The notes beneath the pieces are model-generated. The model saw only the letters and a list, made by a program, of their open reading frames with translations, was not told where the DNA came from and did no database searches. This document shows, piece by piece, positions 50,909 through 61,852 of a stretch of DNA of 64,000 nt. Origin of the DNA: Diphasiastrum complanatum. Its lineage: Eukaryota > Streptophyta > Lycopodiopsida > Lycopodiales > Lycopodiaceae. The translations under genes were made by a program, and so were the position numbers. The first letter of the stretch is position 1. Every line of letters starts with the position of its first letter. The stretch covers positions 22,763,605-22,827,604 of the forward strand of contig CM055113.1 in NCBI GenBank assembly GCA_029204225.1, read 5' to 3'.

Positions 50909-51834
50909 TCCCTCTAAGTGCGTTGCTTGGTGTTCTCAGGACCTCCTTCCTGAGCTCCCTTTACCTACATGTTTCGATACTCCGGCTGATGGGATTCGAG
51001 CGCTTGGTATTCCAATAGGTTTTTCGGACTTTGTGACTTCCTCTTTGCGGAACACTTTGGACGCACATCTTCGTCACGCTCATTTGCTACCAAAGCTTGG
51101 CAACGCTCAAGTTGCTCTAGGAATTCTCACTCAATGCTTCGCTCAACGGCCAAATTATATTCTACGGTGTGTTCCTCTCTCTCTTGATGTTTTGGCTTTG
51201 TTACAGGATTTCGATAATACTTTATCAGGTTTTTTTGGGTCGCTTGATGGGTTCAGAATCCTTTCATATTCCCAATGGTCAGTTTGTTAAGCGACAAGTC
51301 TCTCTTCCCACTTCTTCCGGAGGTGCCGGTCTTTCTTGCACAGCTTCTATTGCTCCAGTTGCTTTTCTGGGAAGTTGGGCCCTTGTTGCCTCTGCACTTA
51401 TCTCTTGGTTTCAACAGGACAACAAGCCCATTCTTCTTGATTCAGTAGCTCATGTAGAAACAGACACTCTTCCTTTCCAACAACATCTTCGTGTGGCCAA
51501 GGATCTCATCCCTCCACCTATGTGAGCTTATTTGCCTCCCTTTGAGACTTCATTTAGCCATCAACATGCTCATTTTCAAAAGTATCTTTTGGAGTGCTTC
51601 CACTCACATGCTTTAACTCAGTTTCTCAGTGATTCACCTTCTGATGAGACTCAGGCTCGTCTTATGTCTTGTGCAGGACCAGGTGCTGGTGCTTGGCTTG
51701 TTGAGCGCCCTGTTGTTCCACACTTGCACCTTTCTTTGGAGCTTTTTGTTACCGCTCTTCGAGTTAAGTTGGGTCTCCCTCATCCAGTGCTGACAGGTTT
51801 GACAAAATGTTCATGTGGTCACCCCTACCTATGA
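50909..51834 (+). pseudogene. C-terminal part of a non-LTR (LINE-type) reverse transcriptase protein
   Basis: Reads PSKCVAWCSQDLLPELPLPT, then the post-RT thumb region (LGIPIGFSDFVTSSLRNTLD). A frameshift in a T-run near 51235 leads to SLPTSSGGAGLSCTASIAPV, a TGA at 51523, LMSCAGPGAGAWL and a terminal CSCG. The K-C-x-x-W start, GGxGL segment and GPGAGAWL end are typical of LINE-like RT proteins after the catalytic palm, so the element is 5' truncated as is usual for LINEs. The Cys motif may be part of a zinc-binding tail. No endonuclease, FADD-type catalytic motif or poly-A tail was found. Confidence 0.65.
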
Positions 51835-52660
51835 ATTCACAGATCCAAAAATGGCTTTATATATATAGAGAGAGAGAGACACGAGTTTTCTAGCTATAAA
51901 CCCTAGCTGAAATAAACCTCCACAAGAGAGATAGTTGCAACTTCTGTATGCCTCTATGCTTGTCCACGACCACATACAAACCAGGTAACCCTCCAAAAAT
52001 GCCCATCTATAGCTTTTTATAGATTACGAACATATTTTTCGTTGATTGTCATGCACCCTATGTGCGTTGAATCACCACATGGTCATGACTATCCAGCACC
52101 AATTGCTAGCTCTATCTCGCAATAAACAACTCATGAATTCATGGAGAATTGCTTCTCTTACGAGTACTTTTCCGTTAGCAGCTTCAAGGTTGTTCAACCA
52201 ATCGATTTTTTAATTCTCCGAAAATTTGGCTCCCAACTAACCATGAACTGCTTATGATGTAGCCTCTAATACCATGTCGAGGATCATTCTTGTAGTAAAC
52301 ATCAGTTAATTCAAATGCTAACATTATTGTACATATAATCATCAGTATTTTAGGGGGTTCGATGCATGGCAGGTCAGACCCATTACGAGATGTGTCACAA
52401 CTCGCTACTAGTTGTGTCGTGAAAGTGATACTGACACGTACCGTATGTACAAAGTAAAGTAGAAAAACTAATGAAAATGAAAATACAAGTCAAATTTCCA
52501 GATAAACAGGAATTACATATTTTGACAACAAGAGGGTTTAAGTCACCTACAAGTGAACCCTTAACTATGTGCAAGAATGTGTGACGCTTGGCCATCCATA
52601 CTGGTGTCACTTGGCAATAACTAAGAAGATCTTAATCAATTAAAAATATTGGGTTGATCA
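51835..52660. other. non-coding stretch
   Basis: No gene seen. A short GA run (51867-51880) follows a TATATATA word. Confidence 0.4.
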
Positions 52661-53110
52661 TGTTGAGATTTTGGTGCTTCCTTCATGATCTTGGTACTTA
52701 CTATATGATTATCCTAATCCTTTGATTCAAAAGCATTATGGACACATAGTGGTGTGAAATAGATAAAAGTAGACTAGTTATTTTGCGTGCTAGTTATCAT
52801 GGGATTGGATTCATGTCCACCACCATCTTGTACATATTTTTATGATGATTGAGAAAAGTGAAAAGGTTTCCATCTCGAGTTCTAGTGAGATAATGCCACT
52901 TCACAAAATGTAAGGATTGCAAATTTGCTAGTAATGAGTCCAAATCCAAATCTCATTGGCTCATGAGGTCCAATCATGTTAAGTGGTGTAGACCATCAGG
53001 CCAATCACAATACGAAGTGTAAATCATGTGGCCCAATTACATTAACAAGTGAAAATCATGTGGCCCAATCATATTATAAAGTGCAAATCATGAGGCCCAA
53101 TCATCCAACA
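52661..53110 (+). repeat. 5' LTR of copia 5 with internal tandem array
   Basis: Begins TGTTGAGATT and ends ATCCAACA immediately before a tRNA-Met primer site, so it fits a 450-bp LTR. Its last 150 bp consist of a degenerate 33-bp repeat (AATCATGTGGCCCAATCA-like), and the same family occurs inverted at 22.07-22.45 kb. The start is inferred. Confidence 0.6.
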
Positions 53111-53122
53111 TGGTATCAGAGC
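53111..53122 (+). other. copia primer-binding site (tRNA-iMet)
   Basis: TGGTATCAGAGC, the standard copia PBS complementary to initiator tRNA-Met, directly after the LTR's terminal CA. Confidence 0.85.
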
Positions 53123-53262
53123 AATAGTTCCTATAGTCTCTACTATTTGATACTTTTATAGAGCTTATATTGTCAGAAGTGTTGTTCTGAAATATTGTAG
53201 ACACTCATTATAATTGTTTCCAGTCATATAATCTACTATCCGCATAAATCTCTAACTTTTAA

Positions 53263-54760
53263 ATGGATTCGCAGTCACAATTTGCTATAATAGTAGATAA
53301 ACTCGATGGTTCGAATTTCCACCTCTGGAAGTTTAAGATGAAAGTAGTTTTGATGGCCAAAGAACTATGGGAAATAGTCATTGGAATCAAACTAGTTCCC
53401 AATGTCAATGAGCAAGCCATTTCTAAATGGAAGCTCAAAAATGGCAAGGCTTTTGCCTTGATCACCCTTAACATCTCTGGCACACAGATTGGCCATATCA
53501 GACAAGCTAAATCTTCAAGAGAAGTTTGGGACATATTGAGCACACTCTATGAAGTGAGAGATGTCACTTCAAAGCTGCATCTGAGAAAAAAGATTCTTCT
53601 CCCTCAGAATGTCAGAAGGTGATTCTGTTCAGAATCATATAGATCAATTCAAAACTCTACTAGAGTAGATGGCAGCCATAGATTCTGCAATTGAAGATTC
53701 TGATGCAGTCATGACTTTATTGTCTAGTCTGTCATCCTCTTATGAAAACTAGGTGATGATGATTTCCACTCACTCAAAAATAACTTTAACCAGAATCATA
53801 ACTATGCTGCTGCAGGAGGAAACTCGAAGGAATGGAGCGTCATCGTCTTCCATCAATGACTTGCAAGCTTTGTTCTCCAAGAAGACAAAGAAGCAACAGA
53901 AGAAGAAAGCTGCCAAGAAAAACGATAGCAATCAGAGCAGTCACAGAGCAAAGTCAAAACTGTCGAATTTTGAAGTTCAACAACAACAAAAAGAAACAGC
54001 AGGATCAACAAGCCAATGCAGCTATCAATACGAAGCAGAATCTCGAAGTCGACGACGAGCAAGAAGCCTTCATGGTGAAGCATCACCATGTTGATCGATC
54101 CGAGGAATGGTTCCTTGATTCTGGAGCGACACAACATATGACAAATCATCAAGAAGGGTTTTCAAATTATTCGGCCTACAGCACTAAAAGATTTGTTCAC
54201 CTTGGAGACAAAAGCTCACATATAATTAAAGGTGAAGGTACTGTAAGACTAAACTTTCTGCATGAGGTGTCGAAGCTGATACCAAATGTATTGTATGTCC
54301 CGAATCTGACGACAAATCTATTGTCGATCAGTCAAATTACTGACTTAGGACATAAGGTAGAGTTTGAGACAGACTCATGTAAAATTCTTGATAAGTAAAA
54401 GAGTCCTTGCACTCTGAAAGAGGTAAGGTTATCTCTATAGACTTTCTCATTGCTATTCTATGATTGTACATGCTTTAAGCAGTTCAGCACCTTATAATAA
54501 AAAATTGATTTGGCATTATAGACTTGGCCACCTTAATCATAAGTCAATTGATTGCATCTACAAGCATTCTTCAGCTGTTGATCTAAACTATCATAAGAAA
54601 GCAGACAAGAAAGCCATTTAAGTCGAATCAATAACGTATGTCTAAATATTTGCTAGATGTTGTGCATACTGATATATGTGGCCTGATGCATACACCATCT
54701 TTACTTGGTGCAAAATTCTTTATTACATTTATCAATGATTATTCAAAAAGGTGTTCTTTG
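53263..54760 (+). pseudogene. copia 5 gag, protease and start of integrase
   Basis: Gag starts at ATG 53263 (KLDGSNFHLWKFKMK, FALITLNISG), shifts frame near 53610, and ends in a Lys/Gln-rich region with no recognisable zinc knuckle. Protease follows in frame with an intact WFLDSGATQHMT (about 54111-54146) and NLLSISQI, stopping at 54396. Integrase traces (YRLGHLNHKSID about 54519, VVHTDICG, FITFINDYSK about 54720) end near 54760, where unrelated T-rich sequence begins. RT, RNase H and 3' LTR are gone. Confidence 0.8.
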
Positions 54761-55363
54761 CCTTGTGTATGTTTTGCTTTGGTTCTTCTTTCTTAATTAT
54801 TTTGCTTTATGATTTTTTCTCTCTATGTTTTTTCTATGGTCCCTGTTGACCCTCTTTTGGGACGTTCTTTTTTAGTTTAGTTGTTTCTGTTGACTACATT
54901 TTTGTATGTACGTCATGTTATTTCTAGTTTTTGTTTCCATGAGTTTCTTAGTTTTAATTTCCTTGGGTTTTTTTTTGTTGTTGTGGGTTTTTCTTTTGTT
55001 CGGTTTGATCAGGTTCGGTCTTGTTTTTTCTTTGGTTTGGTTGTTTTCTGCTCTATTTCTTTCCACACGTTTGCTGTTTTTCCTTGTTCTCTACACTTTC
55101 ATGGATATCATTTATTTTTACTAAGATGATATGCTGTGAAAAAACAGTCTTTTGATTACATTTATTCCATCTGGTTAAAATATATTACTATAAATATTGA
55201 TATGGTCATAATAGAAATGAGTCGTACTTTATTGACATGTATAAAGGTTTGATATTATGCGATGACAAAAAATCTTATAAAGTGTACAAAATGATTGATT
55301 GTATTTTGTATTACACTTTGTTGTTTTTTGTCATGCAATGTCTTATGTGGAAATGATATTGCA
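54761..55363. other. T-rich non-coding stretch
   Basis: Low-complexity T/G-rich DNA. Hydrophobic open frames here are composition artefacts. Confidence 0.5.
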
Positions 55364-55423
<60 letters not shown>

Positions 55424-55501
55424 TAGTAAAGTGTGCCCGCCGATGGCGAACGTGCGTGCACGAGCGTGCATGCGTGCGTGTGTGTGTGTGTGTGTGTGTG
55501 T
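55364..55501 (+). repeat. compound microsatellite (CA)n(TA)n ... (GT)n
   Basis: CA run 55364-55392, TA run 55391-55422, then GCGTGC-rich sequence and a GT run 55478-55501. Confidence 0.95.
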
Positions 55502-55769
55502 GCGTGCGCCCTAATGGCTTTCCTTCTAGCACAAAAGACATTTGTATGCAACTCGTCGATTCCAGACGTCGGATCTAACTCGTCGCTAAGGTCAATTCGA
55601 TCGTGGCCTTGTATATAATTTTCAAAAGTTCAATCATAATGAGCTGTAGGAACCTCACTTTGGGAAAACCCACATCGGCTTTTGATAGATGATCATAATA
55701 CTTTTCCTTCCTGTTGGATCGTATGAATGTTGGAATATCAATCCACACTCTAGAGAGAACTATCAAACA

Positions 55770-55842
55770 GGGCGGATAGCTCAGTGGTAAAGCATCCCAT
55801 CCGGTATGAGGGAGGTCCTGGGTTCGAATCCTAGTCTGTCCA
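55770..55842 (+). tRNA. tRNA-like sequence, probably decayed
   Basis: 73 bases. A 7-bp acceptor stem (GGGCGGA with TCTGTCC, two G-T pairs), box A TAGCTCAGTGG (55777-55787), perfect box B GGTTCGAATCC (55821-55831) and a good T-arm are present. The anticodon stem (TCCCA / TGAGGGA) pairs only if one inserted base is bulged, and the loop lacks a clear T33, so no anticodon can be assigned. There is no T-run terminator. It may be a tRNA pseudogene, an organelle-derived insertion or the head of a SINE. It ends 29 bp before an LTR. Confidence 0.55.
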
Positions 55843-55871
55843 TCCCTATTATGATTTATGGATTTCTAACA

Positions 55872-55959
55872 TGTAGGAAAGCAAGAGTCAAGTCACCAAG
55901 ATCTAGTTATCAATCAATCTCCACAGAAAACAAGAGAGAAGAGGCTGGGTGCCCAACTC

Positions 55960-56014
<55 letters not shown>

Positions 56015-56354
56015 GGCAACAAGAGCAATGGAGAACAATGCTTAGCCAAACGGTTAAAATGGAATACACAATGAGCATCTAAGTACTCTACCTGGATGTG
56101 GCCAAATGCCACCAGACCCTAAGGTTAACCACTTACTAAATGTAAGGCACTCCCAAAAGTCAAGATAGGGCCCCTTAACAAAATTAGACCTCTAAGGACC
56201 CACGAGTCAGTACATGACCAAAATTAGGTCCAACTCAACTTAAGACAAACCTAAGATGACCTAAATAACTAAATACCCATGGTTACACAAATCTCGACCT
56301 TTTGGGTCAAAGTAACCTATGGATTAATTTTAGCATAGTCATTTATTTCTAACA
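55872..56354 (-). repeat. 3' LTR of copia 6
   Basis: TGTAGGAAAGC...TTTCTAACA in window orientation, ending beside the polypurine tract. Contains AG repeats at 55961-56011. Confidence 0.85.
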
Positions 56355-56391
56355 CCCTCCTTAAATGACAATGCAAAAACTAAAATCTTCA

Positions 56392-56848
56392 CTATGTAAC
56401 AAAACCTACACGTGGTATCAAATTTAAAGCTTTGCATAAAGCTTGAAATCTGACTCTAGGCAATGCCTTAGTGAAGAGGTCCACAATATTATCCTCCGTA
56501 GGACAATATTCAAGTAAAATGTCGCCATCATAAAGTCTCTCCCGAACAAAGTGATAATGGATTTCGATGTGCTTCGTCCTTGCATGAAAAACAGGATTCC
56601 GTGCAATGGCAATAGCACTTTGACTATCACTCAAGATAAGAGTGGCTGAGGGCTCGCCAAACTTCATGTCAACAAGTAGTCTTCTCAGTCATAAACACTC
56701 TATTGTGGCTGAAAATATCGCTCTATATTCTGACTCACTAGAAGAAGTAGCAACAGTGGGCTACTTTTTACTTGACCACGAAATTGTAAAATTTTCATAG
56801 AAAAAGCAATGTCCACTTGTAAAGCGTCTAGTGTCTTGATCTCCACCC
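56392..56848 (-). pseudogene. copia 6 RNase H C-terminal part
   Basis: Minus-strand continuation of the RNase H split by copia 7. TRRFTSGHCFFY (about 56835-56800), decayed SSSESEY-type region, then the 91-codon frame 56667-56392 with SDSQSAIAIARNP, RTKHIEIHYHFVRERL and DLFTKALPRVRF. It joins exactly, in frame, with the part right of 61852 once copia 7 and one CACCC are removed. Confidence 0.85.
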
Positions 56849-57813
56849 TGAAGAAACGAAATGTTAGCCTTGCTAGCTTTCAGCCCTCAGCCTGACGAAG
56901 ATGTTCGCGAACACGAAAGTCAGGACACACGAAGCACAAAAAAAAAGTTTCACGAACTCGAAAGTCAAAGGGACGAAGACGAACGGTTCGCAAACTCGAA
57001 AGATTCACGAACGAGAATCTTTTGCGGTCCAGTACAAGAGAAGACAAACGACCAAAACGAGACCTTCTCCTGCCCTCCACGCACCAGAGAGTACCAGCGA
57101 GATCATGCAAGTACCCAGAAGTACATATATCTGATCTGATGGCATGACGTCAGCAGATACGTTTTTAGGTCGTGGCTAATCTGCCACTCTTGTATTTCCC
57201 TGATTAGTTGTAGATGCTTAATCACTCTAATCTTAGATTTACATAGAGTGACTATACTTACTGGATGTTACTTGACATATAGATCAACAGAGCATACATA
57301 CAGTGTAATATAGAAGTCTGATGCTAGTAAGCAATCAAGACGAAAATACAGAATACATGTCTGCCTGCGTGCGAAGACAATTCTGTCTAGGATCTGTAGA
57401 TCCAACTGTCCGCTAGTAAAGCGAGACGATTGCTCGTGAGAGAACTGTGTTTTTCCCACGCCAGCGCACTGCGTGGATTTGCATGCAGTGCTTGAAGAAA
57501 TCAGAGAGATCAATATAGACAATTTTCTTGTTGTGTCTGATCTAAAAAACGCAAATGCGTCTGCTGTTTATTCATGTGTCTAACTAAGTTTCCTTGTTCA
57601 TTTGAATTCCGCACCTTGGTTGAAACTATGTTGAATACTGCATTAATTTTATAAACGTAAATCAACAGTGCCTGACTACACTCTGGAGGACTGTAGGAGT
57701 GACTCAACTGGCAGTGTCCAACAATCGCATCTGAACTCCATCCGAAGGAAAAGAGAGAGTCGTGGTTCCTTCGCGAAAGCTTTGCGACTGCGATCTTCCT
57801 CATACTCTCATCA
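56849..57813 (+). repeat. 5' LTR of copia 7
   Basis: 965 bp, TG...CA. Its last 40 bp (GAAAGCTTTGCGACTGCGAT...CTCATCA) match the 3' stub at 61808-61847 with a few changes. Its first part is Lys/Arg-rich in translation but non-coding. Confidence 0.85.
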
Positions 57814-57929
57814 GTGGTATCAAAGCCGGTCATCCCGTCATATTTTGACATAGGCAAGAAGCTAGCAGATCTAGGAGGCCAAGCATTCAGACAAACAATC
57901 ATCAACAAGGGAACAGACCTCAAGAAGCA

Positions 57930-58936
57930 ATGGCTTCAATCAGCAGCATGCAGAGCAAGATCTGCACAATACTTGATTCTTCAAGATCTAACTTTCTAGC
58001 CCAGAAAATTAAGACATCACTGATACTCAAGGGCGAAGGACTATTCCCCAAGGTGGACGGCACAGAAGAAATGCCTACGATAACATGCAAGGAGCTATGC
58101 GAATGGAGGGAGAAAAACGACAAGGCAGTAGCCTTGCTATCATCTTCCATCGAAGATAGTCTCACACTTGACCTGGCTACACTCTCCAAAGCTAAGGAGA
58201 TGTGGGATGCATTACTCACTAGATTTCGGACAAAATCAAGAAGTCAAATCATGATGCTGGAAGATCAGCTGACGAATTTGTAGTGGGATGGGAAAGACCT
58301 CACTTCTTCGTAAGAAAGATGAAGGATTTGTTTCTGTCACTACATAACTCTGGAGCAGAGAACGCTGTGTCAGCTGAGAAGCAGCTCACGTACCTGTTGA
58401 GAGCCTTACCCAGATCATTCCAGACGACAAGAATCATGCTCGAGAAAGGTCCTGCCATGAACCTCGAAAAGGCGATTGTCGAGATTCGAGAGAAAGTCGA
58501 GGCTAGAGAACATCTTGATCACAAAGATGGTCCTGACCAGGCCCTCTATGGCAACAGAGAAAAATCCAAGAAGCAGTTTAAGTCTAAGAGGGAGTCGAAT
58601 CAAAGGCAGGATTATGACCAGGGCAACTGGAAGAGCAAAGGGAGGTCGAAACAACAAGGTGCAGACAAGAAGACTTGCGTGAGATGCAGAAGAGACGGAC
58701 ATACAGTAGATACATACTGGCTCAATCCCAAGATTGAGTGTATCCATTGCCATAAGAAGGGTCACGCAGTCATGGATTGCCGCCAGAACCCGAGAAACAA
58801 AACAACACAGAACAAACAGGCGAACAGCAATAGTTCATCCTATGTCGAGGAGCCCGAAAGCTCGAAACGAACAAAAACTTTTCGACCGCCTATATCTGTG
58901 AAGACGTGTGTGCAGCATCAACATCTGACACACATG
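57930..58936 (+). pseudogene. copia 7 gag with two CCHC-type knuckles
   Basis: ATG at 57930. The first frame (SKICTILDSSRSNFLAQKIK...ALLSSSIEDSLTLDL) stops with TAG at 58281-58283, and the next base register continues from 58283 (LTYLLRALPRSFQTTRIML), so one frameshift or stop interrupts it. Knuckles CVRCRRDGHTVDTYW (last Cys changed) and CIHCHKKGHAVMDC lie at about 58676-58780. RNA-packaging capsid protein of the element. Confidence 0.82.
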
Positions 58937-59337
58937 AGGTGATTCTAGACTCAGGAGCCACCTCACACTTCGTGACATCAAGACGTATAATGTCTGATTT
59001 CAGAAGTACAGATCCCTCAAGATTCATAGTTCTTGGAGATGAATCTAGACATCAAGTGAATGGTATTGGTTCACTATGGCTCAACACCAAAAAGGACAGA
59101 CGACTCGAAGATGTCATGTTCGTGCCTACTCTGCAACAAGACTTGTTCTCTGTAGCAAGAAAAGCAGATGCAAGGATGCGTGTGACGTTTTCAAACGAAG
59201 CATGCAACGTGATTGATGCCAATACCAGTACTTTGATTGCTCAAGGCAGAAGGAAAGGAAACCTATATCATCTGAAGGTACGCCTACCTGCAGATCATGT
59301 GCATCAGACTCATGATGACCAGCCAGACACTCTATGA
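58906..59337 (+). pseudogene. copia 7 protease
   Basis: Aspartic protease with an intact catalytic motif, ILDSGATSHFVTSRR (about 58941-58985), then GDESRHQVNGIGS and the DLFSVARKADARM stretch, followed by GNLYHLKV of the pre-integrase region. TGA at 59335-59337 separates it from integrase. Confidence 0.85.
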
Positions 59338-60687
59338 CACAGGAGACTCTGCCACATGAACTCAATGGCACTTTAGCAAGCAAGCCATCATAGAGCAATA
59401 ACAGGAGTCAGCATCTCGAATGCAACCAGTTCGACCACCTGTGATGCATGCTTGAAGGGCAAGATGTCACGCACACCATTCGTCAAAGACTCTTACAGAA
59501 CGACTAAGATTCTGGAGCTAGTGCATTCTGACATCTGTGGACCATTCAACGTGATCTCAGTAGGAAGTTCAAAATATTATATAACCTTCATTGATGATTA
59601 TAGCAAATTTGCCAGAGTGTATTTTATTCAAAATAAATCTGAAGCACTTGATAAATTCATAAAATATGTGAATTGGACTGAGAGATGTACAAGCAGTAAC
59701 GTGAAGCAGATTAGAACAGATCGAGGTGGCGAATACATCTCGAATCGCTTCAATTACTTCTGCAATGATCGTGGCATCATTCACAAAAGAACTGCAGCCT
59801 ATACACCGCAGCACAATGGTGTTGCTGAACGAAAGAACAAAACCCTGATGGAAGTAGCCAGATGCATGATGGCCTACTCGAAAGCTCCAAGGGCACTGTG
59901 GGATGAAGCAGTAGCTACAACCACATACATCCAGAACAGAACAAGCAAGTCTGGTGTCCCTCACACGACACCACATGAGCTATGGTGGAGTAGAAAGCCC
60001 AATCTGTCTCACGTCAGAATCTTTTGTTGTGCAGCTTATGCACACATTCCTGATAAGCTTCGAAAGAAGCTTGATGAGAAAGCCGAGCAGGGATTTCTGG
60101 TAGGATATGACAACAATTCGTCATACTATAGAGTCTACATGTCAGACACGAACATTGTGAAAACAATGAAAGATGTCAGATTCGATGAGAGCAGGACAAT
60201 GGCCAATGACGATCGAGTCAGCTACGAAGTTCTGGAGAGACAGTACTATGACCTGCCGCCAATGACAGAGGGAGCAGAGGACGAACACGAAACCGAAGAT
60301 TTTCGAGTCGTCTTCCATTCGAGTGACGAATCTGACGAAGAAAGATTCGAGAGGCAACCTACCGTCGCAATTCCTGTAAACCAAGATGGTGCCGGACCGA
60401 ACAAAGCAGACAAAGGCAAAGGCATAGTTGTCCCAGGAGGATCTCCCAAAAGGTCGACAAGACCACGAAGAGCGCCAGCAAGATATGTGTCAGGCAGTTC
60501 AGATTCCACATCAGAGGAGTTCTGCGGCTTCAGTGATGAACCACAAACTTTCGAGAAAGCGATTGAAAGTCCAGAAAAGGACAAATGGATCCAAGCCATG
60601 AACGAAGAGATGGAGTCCATGAGGAAGAACCAAGTATGGACGTTGGAGCCATTACCACATAAGCGCAACACTGTCAAATGCAAATAG
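59338..60687 (+). pseudogene. copia 7 integrase and RT linker, long open frame
   Basis: After a short broken zinc-domain stretch (RRLCHMNSMA, CDACLKGK), an uninterrupted frame of about 411 codons runs from 59452. It has HSDICGP and FIDDYSKF (first Asp), IRTDRGGEY (second Asp), TPQHNGVAERKN (Glu), then GYDNNSSYYRVYM and an acidic linker up to the RT start WIQAMNEEMESM. It ends at TAG 60685-60687, just before the RT motif [12 protein letters not shown]-like. All three integrase catalytic residues are present. Confidence 0.88.
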
Positions 60688-61807
60688 GTTTTCAAGCTCA
60701 AATACGGACCAGATGGGAACATCACGAAATACAAGACAAGACTGGTAGCGAAAGGTCTCTCTCAGAGATATGGTATGAACTACTCTGAAACTTTCTCTCC
60801 TATCGTCAAACATTAGTCCCTACGTCTGTTATTTGCATATGCAGCAGCTTATGACCTCAAGATCCACATTGTGGACGAGAAGACAGCCTTCTTGCATGGG
60901 AATTAGACGAAGAGGTCTACATGGATTAACCCCCAAGATACCTCTCGAATTCACTTCCTAACTATGCATGCAGAATGCATAGAAGCTACGGTCTGAAACA
61001 ATCAGTCCGACAATGGTACAAGAAGAAAGATCAAGCCCTGAAATTATTAGAATTCAAGCCTCTGTTGGCTGATTCTAATGTATATGTCAGAGTTACAGAT
61101 GGGCAGATCATCATAGTGGCTGTATATGTGGATGACACTTTGATACTTTGCTGGAGTGAGCAGCTAATTGCTGAAGTAAAGGCAGACATCTCGAAACATT
61201 TCGAGATAGTGGATCTGGGAGGAGTCAGGTGTTACCTAGGCTTACAAATTGGAAGGGACTACGAGGGAGGTAAATTATACCTTCACTAGTCCAGATACAC
61301 CCAGAAGATCCTAGAGGACTTTGGAATGCTGAACTGCAAAGGAGCGAACACTCCAATGCTCGCAAAGACACTGCTGACAAGCGATGACTGTCCAAGGACT
61401 GAGAAAGAGAGACAACAAATGCAGCTCACACCTTACAGAAAGCCTATAGGATCACTGATGTACCTTGCAGACAACACACGTCCTGATATTGCTTATCCAG
61501 TGTTCAGGATGAGCCAATTCTGCACGAATCTAGGCTCGACACATGGAAGATTGCAAAACGTATTTTGCAATACCTTCAATTAACGAGAGATTATGGCTTG
61601 TGTTATTGTCGTGATGCAGGTTTCCGGATATTTTCCTACAACGATGCTAGCTGGGCATCTCTCAAGGACGACTGTAAAAGCGTCTCAGGCGGATGCACCA
61701 TCGCATCAGGAACAGCGGTTCTCTGGGTTAGCAAGAAGCAGACCGTTGTAGCCCAGTCATCCTGCGAAGCAGAATATGTTGCAGCAGCAAAGATGGCCAA
61801 CGAAATA
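60688..61807 (+). pseudogene. copia 7 reverse transcriptase and partial RNase H
   Basis: RT resumes after the TAG ([12 protein letters not shown] about 60740), with further stops near 60813 and 60904. The frame from 60975 has YGLKQSVRQWY, the catalytic YVDDTLIL at about 61126-61150, and GVRCYLGLQIGRD. TAG follows at 61287. Thumb/connection (YRKPIGSLMYLADNTRPDIAY) then RNase H (YNDASWASLKDD, SCEAEYVAAAKMANEI) run to about 61807, where coding sequence is fused to the LTR stub. Confidence 0.85.
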
Positions 61808-61847
61808 CGAAAGCTTCGCGACTGCGATGCTCTTCATACTCTCATCA
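61808..61847 (+). repeat. 3' LTR stub of copia 7
   Basis: About 40 bp matching the end of the 5' LTR. The rest of the LTR, the PPT and the RNase H end were deleted, leaving a clean fusion of coding sequence to the LTR tail. Confidence 0.8.
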
Positions 61848-61852
61848 CACCC

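Larger units (their letters stand above)
56849..61847 (+). mobile_element. Ty1/copia retrotransposon 7 (inner element), 5 bp TSD
   Basis: Starts TGAAGAAACG after CACCC (56844-56848) and ends CTCTCATCA before CACCC (61848-61852), a clean 5-bp target duplication. The 5' LTR is 56849-57813 and the PBS-like TGGTATCAAAGC is at 57815-57826. Gag, protease, integrase, RT and part of RNase H follow. The 3' end is internally deleted: RNase H runs straight into the last roughly 40 bp of the 3' LTR. It has longer intact frames than its host element. Confidence 0.92.

Noticed and set aside
54881-55129. Hydrophobic Phe/Leu-rich frames that look like membrane proteins
   Set aside because: T-rich low-complexity DNA read in several frames gives the same appearance; no start context or homology.
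55299-55618. Frames with Thr-His or Cys-Val repeats
   Set aside because: Translations of CA/GT microsatellites.
55903-56112. Ser-Leu/Arg-Glu repeat frames in the LTRs (also 63022-63356)
   Set aside because: Translations of the AG microsatellite inside non-coding LTR.
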